Source of the DNA: Paenibacillus sp. SC116
GTDB lineage: Bacteria > Bacillota > Bacilli > Paenibacillales > Paenibacillaceae
Reading direction: 5' to 3'
Assembly (NCBI RefSeq): GCF_024733555.1
Contig: NZ_JANIOF010000002.1
Location: 372,001 to 436,000 of the forward strand
Length of the DNA stretch: 64,000 bases
A program made the translations under genes and the position numbers. Below, piece by piece: positions 36,315 to 44,610 of the stretch. The first letter of the stretch is position 1. The number at the start of each line of letters is the position of its first letter. The notes under the pieces were generated by a model. The model saw only the letters and a list, made by a program, of their open reading frames with translations, did not search any database and was not told where the DNA came from.

Positions 36315-36412
36315 ATTTTTGCGGAAACGATGACTATATGGATTTAAACTCATTATGCTAGAGTTTGACTTCTGGGTGCCGAAGTAGAAAATTATTTTTA
36401 ATAGTTTCATAG

Positions 36413-36442
36413 GTTTAGCTCTGAAAGGTTGGGGACATAATG
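36413..36442 (+). promoter_or_regulatory. Sigma-F-type promoter of spoIIR
   Basis: GTTTA (36413) and GGACATAATG (36433), separated by 15 bp, fit the forespore sigma-F pattern (GYATA, GGnnAnAnTR). Located 44 bp upstream of spoIIR, which is a sigma-F target in B. subtilis. Confidence 0.65.
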
Positions 36443-36485
36443 ATGGCTAAGAGGCGCGCCCAACCTCACAAGGAGCATAACCGTT

Positions 36486-37214
36486 ATGAAACGTCGCACT
36501 TGGCTGAACATGCTGATGCTTGCAGCTTTGGCTGTTGGTATCGTGATGAGTTGGGATGGAAATGGAACGACTGCACAAGCTAATTCTGCATTGCAGCAAG
36601 AAGCTATACCTGAAGATGCTATCAGACTTCGCATACTAGCTCACTCAGATAATGAAGCGGATCAGGCTGTAAAGAGACAGGTACGTGATGCTGTTGTCGA
36701 GGCGATGAATGGTTGGCTTGAAGAAGGCAGCACGCCGCGTTCACGTGAAGAGGCAAGGAATTGGATTGAATCACATCTGGAACAAATTCGGGAAATTGCG
36801 AATGAAGTGGTTGCACAAGCGGGATATGCTTATGGAGCAAAGGCAGAGCTGAAGGTTGTTCCGTTCCCGGCGAAGTTGTACGGTGGTCAAGCTTATCCGG
36901 CTGGCAACTATGAGGCTTTACGGATTACGTTAGGTAGCGGTGAAGGTCAGAACTGGTGGTGTGTATTGTTTCCGCCATTATGCTTTGTAGATGGTACACA
37001 AGGAACAGCTGTTGCAGCTGAGATTGACAAGGCGGAAGAAGCTGGAGCGGGAGAAACGATAGAATCAGGAAAGTCATCATCTGTGCAATCGGAAGAGCAT
37101 GCAGGTGCTGGAGAAGAAGCGGGCACAGCGGATCGGGAAGTACGTTTTTTCTTATGGGATGTGCTTGTATCGATTTTCGAATGGATCGGTGACGTAGTTC
37201 AGTCTTTATTTTAA
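36486..37214 (+). CDS. spoIIR: Stage II sporulation protein R
   Basis: 242-residue secreted forespore signal that activates SpoIIGA cleavage of pro-sigma-E in the mother cell. A signal peptide covers about residues 1-32. Family blocks are IRLRILAHSDNEADQAVKRQVRDAV and YPAGNYEALRITLGSGEGQNWWCVLFPPLCFVD. The C-terminal third is an acidic Ala/Glu/Gly-rich spacer followed by a short hydrophobic end (FLWDVLVSIFEWIGDVV). Start ATG 36486 follows AAGGAGC. A sigma-F-like promoter lies just upstream. Standard neighbour of prmC and ywlC in Bacilli. Confidence 0.94.
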   Translation: MKRRTWLNMLMLAALAVGIVMSWDGNGTTAQANSALQQEAIPEDAIRLRILAHSDNEADQAVKRQVRDAVVEAMNGWLEEGSTPRSREEARNWIESHLEQIREIANEVVAQAGYAYGAKAELKVVPFPAKLYGGQAYPAGNYEALRITLGSGEGQNWWCVLFPPLCFVDGTQGTAVAAEIDKAEEAGAGETIESGKSSSVQSEEHAGAGEEAGTADREVRFFLWDVLVSIFEWIGDVVQSLF

Positions 37215-37707
37215 TATTTCTGATGTGATACGTATTATGGATATAGCGACATGCGTTTATCAAGAGAATGCATTTGGTTACCAGTTGCTAAGTGTACTAA
37301 GGGTCGGATGGATTTACATTGTTTCATGGCTATCATTTCATTATAATAAATCTAGTTCAGGTTGAAGTCAGGTTGAAACGAATGAGAGAAATAAATCGAA
37401 AAAGAATGGCTATAAACGGCTATTATTAAATCTTCAATAACATAGAAATTTCGAACGATAAGTAAATGAAATCATCAAAGCGTTGTCGGAAATGTTATTG
37501 GAAATGATAGATGATGATTTGCACTTAGGAGAAGATTCGAGAGAATTGACAGGAAGATGCCGCTGATCCCGGCATCTTCTTTCTTACGGTTATGATTCTT
37601 TTGATGATGAATATAGCGATTTAGCAGTAAAAATACATGAGTGTGGCAGTGTCTGATGATAAATAGAGTATTTAGATATTGTACAGTGACAGGAGGTAAT
37701 AGGCATC
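37215..37707. other. Intergenic region between spoIIR and ywlC
   Basis: 493 bp, AT-rich. Contains the terminator GAAGATGCC-N9-GGCATCTTC at 37553-37579 with TTTCTT after it. The ywlA/ywlB genes found here in B. subtilis are absent. No credible ORF seen. Confidence 0.6.
37553..37585 (+). terminator. Terminator upstream of ywlC
   Basis: Perfect 9-bp stem GAAGATGCC/GGCATCTTC with a 9-nt loop, then TTTCTT. Confidence 0.75.
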
Positions 37708-38964
37708 ATGACAGTAAATAATCAGGATCCACAATACATTGGATCTGGATCGCTGCCGAAAGAGCGAACAAAAGTATGGCAGCTGCAAGGAACAGAACCA
37801 GCGGAAGCAGAACAGTGGATTCATGAAGCAGCATTGTGCTTGGCGGAAGGGAAGACGATTGCTTTTCCGACAGAGACAGTGTATGGCTTGGGTGCAGACG
37901 CTACATCTACGGAAGCTGTCGAGTCCATTTTCACAGCCAAAGGCAGACCGTCTGACAATCCACTTATTGTACATATTGCGCATCGAGAACAGCTTGATGA
38001 TCTCGTACAGCCGTATAATGAACTTGCTCTTCGTCTCATGGAGCGTTTCTGGCCGGGTCCATTAACATTGGTTCTACCTGCTCGTTCTGGAGCGGTCTCT
38101 CCGCGAGTGACTGCAGGTCTATTAACGGTAGCGGTGCGCATGCCGGATCATGAAGTTGCGCTTCGACTTATTGCTGCGTCAGGCAAGCCGATTGCGGCTC
38201 CAAGTGCCAATCGATCAGGTCGACCAAGCCCGACACGTGCTGAGCATGTGGTGACGGACTTAGCGGGACGAATCGCAGGTGTTGTAGATGGTGGTTCAAC
38301 AGGAGTTGGCGTAGAGTCAACAGTTGTGGAACTTGACGGCGACCGTATCCACGTACTGCGTCCAGGCGGTGTAACGCTTGATATGTTAGCAGAGCTTGGT
38401 GTCCCTGTTACGGTTGACCGTGCAGTTGATCCGACGGTGTTGTCGGCTGAAAAGAAAGCAGCAGGTACTGAGCACCATGGAGCAAATATCTCAGGTGTAG
38501 ATGTAGATATAAATCTACAGCAAAAACAGATGGCTGCAGACTTAGCGAAAGCTGATCAGGTTGCTGTGGTAGCACTTGGAGGAGTTGTCCCGCGCTCCCC
38601 AGGCATGAAGTACGCGCATTATGCGCCGCAAGGCACGATGTATCTCGTGCAAGGCGCTGATGATCAAGCGGTGTCGGCCTACATTCAGGCCGACCTCGAC
38701 GACGCGAAGCAGCGCGGTGAGAAAACAGGCGTGCTCACCTTCCGTGAGCATGCGGACCGCTACCGCGCCGACGTCGTTGTGGAGCTGGGCAGCTTGCAGC
38801 AGCTGGAGCAAGCTGCTCAGTTGCTGTACGACGCGCTCCGCCGCTTCGATGAAGCGGGCGCAACGTACATTGCTGCCGAGACATGTCCAGCGGAAGGAAT
38901 CGGTCTGGCGGTGATGAACCGCCTCGTAAAAGCTGCTGGACACCGTCTCGTCCGCGTGCCATAA
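37708..38964 (+). CDS. ywlC: Threonylcarbamoyl-AMP synthase (Sua5/YwlC)
   Basis: 418-residue enzyme making threonylcarbamoyl-AMP for the t6A modification of tRNA. The YrdC domain has AFPTETVYGLGADA, KGRPSDNPLIVHI, SANRSGRPSPT and ESTVVEL. The Sua5 domain has SPGMKYAHYAPQG. It is about 70 residues longer than B. subtilis YwlC: an N-terminal extension of some 25 residues and a polar linker at about 232-290 between the two domains. Ribosome binding site AGGAGGT precedes ATG 37708. GC content rises toward the 3' end. Confidence 0.95.
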   Translation: MTVNNQDPQYIGSGSLPKERTKVWQLQGTEPAEAEQWIHEAALCLAEGKTIAFPTETVYGLGADATSTEAVESIFTAKGRPSDNPLIVHIAHREQLDDLVQPYNELALRLMERFWPGPLTLVLPARSGAVSPRVTAGLLTVAVRMPDHEVALRLIAASGKPIAAPSANRSGRPSPTRAEHVVTDLAGRIAGVVDGGSTGVGVESTVVELDGDRIHVLRPGGVTLDMLAELGVPVTVDRAVDPTVLSAEKKAAGTEHHGANISGVDVDINLQQKQMAADLAKADQVAVVALGGVVPRSPGMKYAHYAPQGTMYLVQGADDQAVSAYIQADLDDAKQRGEKTGVLTFREHADRYRADVVVELGSLQQLEQAAQLLYDALRRFDEAGATYIAAETCPAEGIGLAVMNRLVKAAGHRLVRVP

Positions 38965-39013
38965 AGCACGCGTCATACACGCCATTCGTTCCAATGGAAC
39001 GAGGGCGTCCCAC

Positions 39014-39053
39014 ACAGAGGAGGCCAGCGCCTTAGATTGCTGGCCTCCTCTGT
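39014..39053 (+). promoter_or_regulatory. Strong hairpin between ywlC and mntP
   Basis: ACAGAGGAGGCCAGC (39014-39028) and GCTGGCCTCCTCTGT (39039-39053), a perfect 15-bp stem with a 10-nt loop. No T run follows, so simple termination is doubtful. It precedes the mntP ribosome-binding-site hairpin by 7 bp. Confidence 0.6.
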
Positions 39054-39060
39054 CATGATT

Positions 39061-39105
39061 CCCTCCTTGTCCGCATAGGCTGAATTAGATATCGGACAAG
39101 GAGGG
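39061..39105 (+). promoter_or_regulatory. Hairpin sequestering the mntP ribosome binding site
   Basis: CCCTCCTTGTCCG (39061-39073) is perfectly complementary to CGGACAAGGAGGG (39093-39105), which contains the AAGGAGGG of mntP. The 13-bp stem would hide the ribosome binding site and make translation conditional. It does not look like the yybP-ykoY manganese riboswitch. Confidence 0.7.
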
Positions 39106-39113
39106 GAAAGTGC

Positions 39114-39683
39114 TTGGGAGACATAATGGCTGTTCCATTCGGCCAGCTGATGACAATCATGATTATGGCGTTAGCGCTCGGTTGCGATGCGTTTTCCCTC
39201 TGTTTAGGTATTGGGATGAAGGGGATGCGGGCGCTTGATATGATGCGCATTAGCATTAGCATTGCTCTTTTTCATATAGCCATGCCATTGCTTGGCCTCT
39301 TAACAGGGGCCTATATGAGCGTGGTGCTTGGACAAGTGACAAGTTATGCGGCTGGGGCGCTTTTGCTCTTGTTGGGAACGCATATGATATATAGTACGCT
39401 GCAGGGCGATTCCACTGGCTTATTTCAGACAAGCACATGGTGGGGGACATTAGTATTTGCGTTGAGTGTCAGCGTTGATTCGTTCTCGGTTGGTGTATCG
39501 CTTGGTATGTTCCATTGGAACCTGCTGCTTACCGTCGTGTTGTTTGGGCTATTTGGCGGAATGATGGCTATATTGGGGTTAAAGCTTGGGCATCTTGTTG
39601 GGCAGCGTATAGGTGAGTATGGTGAGGCAATAGGAGGAGTGGTACTACTCATTTTTGGTATTCTATTTTTGATTCCTTCGTAG
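39114..39683 (+). CDS. mntP: Manganese efflux pump MntP
   Basis: 189-residue membrane protein with six helices exporting Mn2+. Two repeats carry the conserved aspartates: LALGCDAFSLCLGIGMKG (helix 1) and SVDSFSVGVSLGMF (helix 4). TTG 39114 is taken as start because AAGGAGGGG lies 7 bp upstream; an ATG at 39126 is the alternative. The ribosome binding site is buried in a 13-bp perfect hairpin. Corresponds to ywlD in the conserved ywl gene order. Confidence 0.92.
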   Translation: MGDIMAVPFGQLMTIMIMALALGCDAFSLCLGIGMKGMRALDMMRISISIALFHIAMPLLGLLTGAYMSVVLGQVTSYAAGALLLLLGTHMIYSTLQGDSTGLFQTSTWWGTLVFALSVSVDSFSVGVSLGMFHWNLLLTVVLFGLFGGMMAILGLKLGHLVGQRIGEYGEAIGGVVLLIFGILFLIPS

Positions 39684-39744
39684 AATCGGGTACAATAGAT
39701 ATAAAGGCGCAAGGCGCATGAAATTGTACCGTGGAGGGACAACG

Positions 39745-40335
39745 ATGACACGCATCTTATTTGTATGCACTGGCAACACATGCCGCAGTCCAATGGCAGA
39801 ATCTCTGCTGCGTCATATGGCGTCTGATCGCGGCATCGCGGTTGAAGCACGCTCGGCAGGAGTAGCAGCAATGGATGGAATGCCGATGTCTAGGCACGCA
39901 CAGACGGTACTGCATGAACGAAATATGACGAATGCATCTTTTTCCTCCCGTTCCTTGGAGAAGGGAAGTATCGATTGGGCGGATATTATATTAACCCTAA
40001 CTTCAAGTCACAAACAGCATCTGATCCAACAATTCGAGGGTGCAGCGGATAAAGTATTTACGTTGAAAGAATATGTGGAGGAGCACGACGCGTCCCATCA
40101 GAATGAGCAGATCCATCAGGAGCTGCATTCGCTGATGGCAGAATTGCAATTGAAACTGTCGATGGGAGAGCAACCATCAGAATTGGAAATTGCAAGAGTC
40201 TATCAACTGCAAGCACGTATGCCTAGTTTGGACATCCAAGATCCATACGGTGGACACCTCGACCAATATCGAGAGACAGCGGAAGAGATTCGAACCGCTT
40301 TAGAACTTGTTTTGGACAAGCTCGAACAAAAATGA
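39745..40335 (+). CDS. ywlE: Protein arginine phosphatase YwlE (low-MW phosphatase family)
   Basis: 196-residue phosphatase; B. subtilis YwlE removes phosphoarginine marks set by McsB. The P-loop is VCTGNTCRSPMAES, i.e. Cys-x5-Arg-Ser with the Thr that selects phosphoarginine, and the general acid Asp is in IQDPYGG near residue 170. It is about 45 residues longer than the usual 150 because of a Gln/Glu-rich helical insert at about residues 112-158. ATG 39745 follows GGAGGG; an in-frame ATG nine codons earlier precedes it. Confidence 0.92.
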   Translation: MTRILFVCTGNTCRSPMAESLLRHMASDRGIAVEARSAGVAAMDGMPMSRHAQTVLHERNMTNASFSSRSLEKGSIDWADIILTLTSSHKQHLIQQFEGAADKVFTLKEYVEEHDASHQNEQIHQELHSLMAELQLKLSMGEQPSELEIARVYQLQARMPSLDIQDPYGGHLDQYRETAEEIRTALELVLDKLEQK

Positions 40336-40336
40336 A

Positions 40337-40365
40337 TTGAATTTGTTATCGGTTTGCGATATGAT
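40337..40365 (+). promoter_or_regulatory. Promoter of the ZTP riboswitch transcript
   Basis: TTGAAT (40337) and TATGAT (40360) with an exact 17-bp spacer, ending 25 bp before the riboswitch aptamer. It overlaps the ywlE stop codon region. Confidence 0.7.
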
Positions 40366-40387
40366 TCAATTATTAAACGCGAGGTTC

Positions 40388-40502
40388 GATGTGACTGGCG
40401 ACAAGAGTGGGGAAATACCACGATGGAGCATCGAATAATACGGCCGGTCGCCTGGGCAGAAGAGCAAGTGTACGCATATGCGTATGCTTAGCTCTTTTTT
40501 TG
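40388..40502 (+). ncRNA. ZTP (pfl) riboswitch with terminator
   Basis: The aptamer at about 40390-40459 has the pfl elements in order: GTGACTGGCGA, a GTGG...CCAC hairpin, a GGAGCATCGA segment, then CGGCCGGTCGCCTGGGCA, where CCTGGGC is the near-invariant 3' signature and GGCGA/TCGCC form the long-range pair. It is followed by AAGAGC...GCTCTT enclosing a TACGCATATGCGTA core and seven T, a terminator (40459-40502). Such riboswitches sense ZMP/ZTP, signalling 10-formyl-THF shortage, and usually turn on purine and one-carbon genes. Here it precedes rpiB-ywlG-glyA. Confidence 0.85.
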
Positions 40503-40557
40503 TTATCTGCATACCTCTCCGTCAAGAAATTTACGCATTTGGATGTTAATCCCTTGT

Positions 40558-40604
40558 GACGAATTTGCGAGAAATGCGTCTTTTTCTACAAAATTCGTTA
40601 TAAT
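40558..40604 (+). promoter_or_regulatory. Second terminator-like hairpin and -10 box before rpiB
   Basis: GACGAATTT-GCGAG-AAATGCGTC (one mismatch) followed by TTTTT at 40558-40585, then TATAAT at 40599-40604. Suggests an additional internal promoter for rpiB insulated from riboswitch read-through. No good -35 hexamer seen. Confidence 0.4.
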
Positions 40605-40635
40605 AGTGGCATAAACCGTAGGAGGGATTCTTGCT

Positions 40636-41094
40636 ATGAAAATTGCAATCGGAGCAGACCACGCAGGTGTGCGTTTGAAACAAGATATTATTGAAGTCAT
40701 TCAACAAATGGGACATGAAGTACAGGACTACGGCTGCGATTGCAACCAATCTGTCGACTATCCAGATTATGCACTGCCAGTAGCAGAGGCAGTTGTTAAT
40801 AAAGAAGCAGACCGTGGTATCCTCATTTGTGGAACAGGTATTGGCATGTCCATCGCGGCTAACAAAGTGACAGGCATTCGCTGTGCGCTTGTTACCGATC
40901 TTTTCTCCGCTCAAGCGACGCGTGAGCATAACGATACGAATGTCTTGGCTCTAGGAGAGCGTGTAACAGGCCCAGGTGTCGCACAAGAAATTGTGAAAGT
41001 ATGGCTGTCTACGGAGTTTAGCCAAGGAGAGCGCCATACAGGCCGCTTGAACAAAGTAGCGGAGATCGAGCGCAAATATCACGCAGCTCCTTAA
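40636..41094 (+). CDS. rpiB: Ribose 5-phosphate isomerase B
   Basis: 152-residue RpiB/LacAB-family isomerase interconverting ribulose 5-phosphate and ribose 5-phosphate, the precursor of PRPP for purines and pyrimidines. Motifs are GADHAGVRLK at the N-terminus, SVDYPDYA, the catalytic Cys region LICGTGIGMSIAANK and REHNDTNVLALG. Ribosome binding site TAGGAGGG precedes ATG 40636. Equivalent of ywlF in B. subtilis order. Located downstream of the ZTP riboswitch. Confidence 0.96.
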   Translation: MKIAIGADHAGVRLKQDIIEVIQQMGHEVQDYGCDCNQSVDYPDYALPVAEAVVNKEADRGILICGTGIGMSIAANKVTGIRCALVTDLFSAQATREHNDTNVLALGERVTGPGVAQEIVKVWLSTEFSQGERHTGRLNKVAEIERKYHAAP

Positions 41095-41112
41095 GTGGAA
41101 GGGAGACTCATC

Positions 41113-41709
41113 ATGCAGCATCCAAATGAACTTGAGTCCATTCGTACTGAAGCGGAGCTGGCGGCAAATGCTCTCGTAGAGGCTGCTGAGTTGCGACCAG
41201 GTCAAATCGTGGTCATCGGTTGCAGCACAAGTGAAGTGATTGGACAACGCATTGGCACATCTGGAACATTGGATGTAGCAAATGCGCTCTATGAAGGATT
41301 GCAAGTCCTTCAATCTCGATATCAATTACAACTGGCATTTCAATGCTGCGAGCATTTGAATCGGGCATTGGTTATAGAGCGGTCACTATGCGAAACCATG
41401 CGTTTAGAAGAAGTCAGTGCAATTCCAGTGCCTCGTGCAGGAGGTTCAATGCCTACCATCGCTTATCGCAACATGAGTGAGCCGTGTGTGGTAGAACATC
41501 TGTCTGCACATGCGGGCATGGATATCGGGGAAACACTAATTGGTATGCATTTACGTCATGTGGCGGTGCCGTTACGAACCTCTGTCCGTACGATTGGAGC
41601 TGCCCGAGTGACAATGGCAACAAGTCGTCCTAAGCTAATCGGAGGCGAGCGAGCCATATATAGGCTCCAGCAAAATGGCGACAGTGATACATTGGGTGAC
41701 TGTACGTAA
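41113..41709 (+). CDS. ywlG: YwlG/DUF436-family protein, function unknown
   Basis: 198-residue protein of the TIGR01440 (DUF436) family, conserved between rpiB and glyA in Bacilli. Recognisable blocks are GCSTSEVIGQRIGTSG and the cysteine pair in FQCCEHLNRALVIER; another conserved stretch is AHAGMDIGETLIGMHLR. The family fold is known to be alpha/beta, but its reaction is not established. ATG 41113 follows AAGGGAGA, 18 bp after the rpiB stop. Confidence 0.93.
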   Translation: MQHPNELESIRTEAELAANALVEAAELRPGQIVVIGCSTSEVIGQRIGTSGTLDVANALYEGLQVLQSRYQLQLAFQCCEHLNRALVIERSLCETMRLEEVSAIPVPRAGGSMPTIAYRNMSEPCVVEHLSAHAGMDIGETLIGMHLRHVAVPLRTSVRTIGAARVTMATSRPKLIGGERAIYRLQQNGDSDTLGDCT

Positions 41710-41868
41710 CGGTTGCGTGAATCCCTTGTTGTTCGAACTTGGAACAACGCAGTAGAGGAATTGATTTGCTCACGGAACGATAACTGAATGACATAGTCGT
41801 TTCGGTCAATTTATATAAAAGTGTTGAGCATAATTGAAGTATGGATGAATTGTGGGAGGGATACGTCG

Positions 41869-43125
41869 ATGGTAGATTTCTTGAGAAAGCAAGACCCAGA
41901 GGTATTGAAGGCAATGGATTTGGAGCTGCAGCGTCAGCGTCACAACATCGAGCTTATCGCATCTGAGAACATTGTGAGCGAAGCAGTTATGGAAGCAATG
42001 GGAACAGTATTGACGAACAAATATGCGGAAGGCTATCCTGGCCGTCGTTACTATGGTGGTTGCGAGCACGTCGACATCGTAGAAGATCTTGCACGTGACC
42101 GTGCGAAAGAATTGTTCGGAGCTGAACATGCAAATGTGCAGCCGCATTCTGGCGCGCAAGCAAATATGGCTGTCTATTTGGCAGCATTGAAACCTGGAGA
42201 TACAGTTCTAGGTATGAACTTGGCGCATGGCGGTCACTTGACGCACGGAAGTCCAGTTAATGCTTCAGGTGTGCTTTACAACTTCGTGGAATATGGTGTG
42301 GATCAAGAGACATTCCGCATCGATTATGAAGAAGTACGCAAAGTAGCATTCAAGCACCGTCCGAAAATGATCGTTGCTGGTGCGAGTGCATACCCACGTA
42401 TTATCGACTTTGAAGCACTTGCTGCAATCGCTAATGATGTAGGTGCGCTATTTATGGTCGATATGGCTCATATCGCGGGTCTTGTTGCAGCAGGTTTGCA
42501 TCCTAACCCAGTTCCACACGCTCATTTCGTAACAACAACAACGCACAAAACGCTTCGCGGTCCTCGCGGTGGCTTGATTCTATGCCGTAAGCCATGGGCT
42601 GCTGCAATCGATAAGTCTGTATTTCCAGGTACGCAAGGCGGACCACTTATGCATGTGATTGCTGCAAAAGCAGTTGCATTGGGCGAAGCTTTGCAACCAG
42701 AATTCAAAGCATATGCACAAAATGTTGTCAGCAACGCTCAAGTGTTGGCTGAAGAGCTGCAAGCTCGCGGCTTGAACTTGGTGTCTGGCGGTACGGACAA
42801 CCACTTGATGCTTATCGATACGCGCAGCGTCAACATCACAGGTAAAGATGCTGAGAAAGTACTTGATTCTGTCGGCATTACTTGTAACAAAAATGCCATC
42901 CCATTTGACCCAACGAGCCCGTTCATTACGAGTGGTATTCGCGTTGGTACGCCTGCGGCAACAGCGCGCGGCATGAATGGAGAAGCAATGCGTGTAATTG
43001 CAGAAGTAATTGCGATGACGTTGAAAAATCCTACGGATGAAGCAACGTTGGAGCAAGCTCGCGGCAAAGTACGTGCATTGACGGATCAGTATCCGCTGTA
43101 TACAAAATTGTCCTACGACGCATAA
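41869..43125 (+). CDS. glyA: Serine hydroxymethyltransferase
   Basis: 418-residue PLP enzyme converting serine and THF to glycine and methylene-THF, the main source of one-carbon units. The PLP lysine is Lys227 in [38 protein letters not shown] and VDMAHIAGL are family blocks. ATG 41869 follows GGGAGGG; an upstream in-frame ATG at 41821 precedes that site. With the ZTP riboswitch 1.4 kb upstream and rpiB and ywlG between, the locus fits control by one-carbon status. A terminator follows. Confidence 0.97.
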   Translation: MVDFLRKQDPEVLKAMDLELQRQRHNIELIASENIVSEAVMEAMGTVLTNKYAEGYPGRRYYGGCEHVDIVEDLARDRAKELFGAEHANVQPHSGAQANMAVYLAALKPGDTVLGMNLAHGGHLTHGSPVNASGVLYNFVEYGVDQETFRIDYEEVRKVAFKHRPKMIVAGASAYPRIIDFEALAAIANDVGALFMVDMAHIAGLVAAGLHPNPVPHAHFVTTTTHKTLRGPRGGLILCRKPWAAAIDKSVFPGTQGGPLMHVIAAKAVALGEALQPEFKAYAQNVVSNAQVLAEELQARGLNLVSGGTDNHLMLIDTRSVNITGKDAEKVLDSVGITCNKNAIPFDPTSPFITSGIRVGTPAATARGMNGEAMRVIAEVIAMTLKNPTDEATLEQARGKVRALTDQYPLYTKLSYDA

Positions 43126-43231
43126 GCGCAATCATATTTGAACTTGCAAAGTAAATAATAGTATCGATACTTGTATCGCATAACATAAGCAAAGTCTATA
43201 TACTATGACATGTTTATGCATAGACTTGACC

Positions 43232-43269
43232 ACCGTTCGTTGCCCCTAGAAGCAGCGAACGGTTTTTTT
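43232..43269 (+). terminator. Terminator after glyA
   Basis: ACCGTTCG-TTGC...GCAG-CGAACGGT with seven T after it. Confidence 0.92.
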
Positions 43270-43354
43270 ATGAAGATTTTATAAAATGAAATATTGATCC
43301 GTTTTTTGATTGTCAGCGTATAATATAGTAATGGTTAAAGAGGAGGGGTAACAG

Positions 43355-44386
43355 ATGAAGACAATATTAATCGTCTTTGCTATTATTTTCGCTTTATTAC
43401 TTGTTATTGCGCTTTCGTCTCCCAAAGCAAGAAATAGACGATTGAACAAGGAAAAACCCTATGTAGGGACTGCCCCAGCCTATCTTGGTGTAGATCACAG
43501 CCATCCTGTGTACCCGCTTGTTAAACACTATTTACATAGCTGGACCTCAGAGTATGAGGAGCGTCTAAAGCTGCGAATGCTAGAAGAGTTTTCTGGAATG
43601 ACAGACTCAGAATACAGTTGGCGCAAGCTAGAATTGGATCGCTATTTTGTCATATGTGCGATTTTTAAAGAAGTACCTATGTTCAGCGGTAAGATTGATG
43701 CGGTTTGGCACGAAATGCTTATGTTCACGAACCATTATGACCAGTGGTCAACTCGTTATATGGGAGAAAAAATTCATCACGAACCTGCGGTGACGGCAAG
43801 TCCAACTCCTCATTTGCGAGCATGGTTTGATTGGGTATATAGTCAATTGTTCACACCAACCGAGTATACAGAACAGTTGTGGGGCAAGTTTTTCCGTTAT
43901 CCACTCGATCCTGTTTTTCAGCAGGAATTCGTTCATTCGGATTGGGAGGAGCTAGAGCGACGTTTGTTCCGCAGCGGTTGTTGGCGTAAGGTTCCTGAGG
44001 CAAGAGAGGCGGCAACGTATTTAATCCAACAAGCCCGTTTGCAAATGCAGCAAGCAGACGAGTGTCGAGATATGAAAAGCGTGCGAGATCTACGGTTACG
44101 ACTGGAGGATCGACAAGGTCATCTTGTCTCGCGCAACCAATCGAACCAAGATCAAAGTTATCTTCAGTGGGGATTGGCGGCATCCGTTATGTTTATTGCA
44201 TCAACGACGGATCATGTCGACTATGAAGACGAAATGTCGGAAAACGATAAGAGCAGCTGTTCAGGAGCAAGTGCCTGCGGCTCATCTAGCGGAGATTATA
44301 GTGGAAATGACGGTGGAGGCAGCAGTGATGCAGGCTCCGGTTCTAGCTGTGGCAGTTCATGTGGCTCGGGATGCGGGAGCTCATGA
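43355..44386 (+). CDS. Membrane-anchored protein with WHxxLxFT motif and Cys/Gly/Ser tail
   Basis: 343-residue protein. Residues 2-22 form one membrane anchor. The middle has IDAVWHEMLMFTNHYDQW and a downstream KIHHEP, resembling the VDxxWHxxILFTxxYxxF...HHxP signature of the glycine-rich domain (DUF1399-like) proteins; no function is established for it. The last 50 residues are a low-complexity Ser/Gly tail with regularly placed cysteines (SSCGSSCGSGCGSS). Such Cys-Gly tails also end TIGR04222-type membrane proteins. Ribosome binding site AGAGGAGGGG precedes ATG. A second weak hydrophobic stretch lies at about 270-282. Monocistronic insertion between glyA and upp. Confidence 0.7.
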   Translation: MKTILIVFAIIFALLLVIALSSPKARNRRLNKEKPYVGTAPAYLGVDHSHPVYPLVKHYLHSWTSEYEERLKLRMLEEFSGMTDSEYSWRKLELDRYFVICAIFKEVPMFSGKIDAVWHEMLMFTNHYDQWSTRYMGEKIHHEPAVTASPTPHLRAWFDWVYSQLFTPTEYTEQLWGKFFRYPLDPVFQQEFVHSDWEELERRLFRSGCWRKVPEAREAATYLIQQARLQMQQADECRDMKSVRDLRLRLEDRQGHLVSRNQSNQDQSYLQWGLAASVMFIASTTDHVDYEDEMSENDKSSCSGASACGSSSGDYSGNDGGGSSDAGSGSSCGSSCGSGCGSS

Positions 44387-44525
44387 TTGTTCCGTATCCT
44401 AATGATATGCAATCTGTCACCGACGATTCTTTGGCAAATAGGGTAAGCTCTAATTGAGCATCCTATGAAAATGTGAGCGGACTAAGAAATGGGAGGCTCT
44501 TTCACGTGCAGTCAATAGGTAAAAA

Positions 44526-44534
44526 TGTTATAAT
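44526..44534 (+). promoter_or_regulatory. Extended -10 promoter of upp
   Basis: TGTTATAAT, an extended -10, 77 bp before upp. No clear -35. Confidence 0.5.
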
Positions 44535-44610
44535 AAAGGCTGTTTGAAGACGGACGAGTGTTGCTGTTTGCATTCAACGATGAGAGTAAATTGCGGAGGG
44601 AATTATTTAT

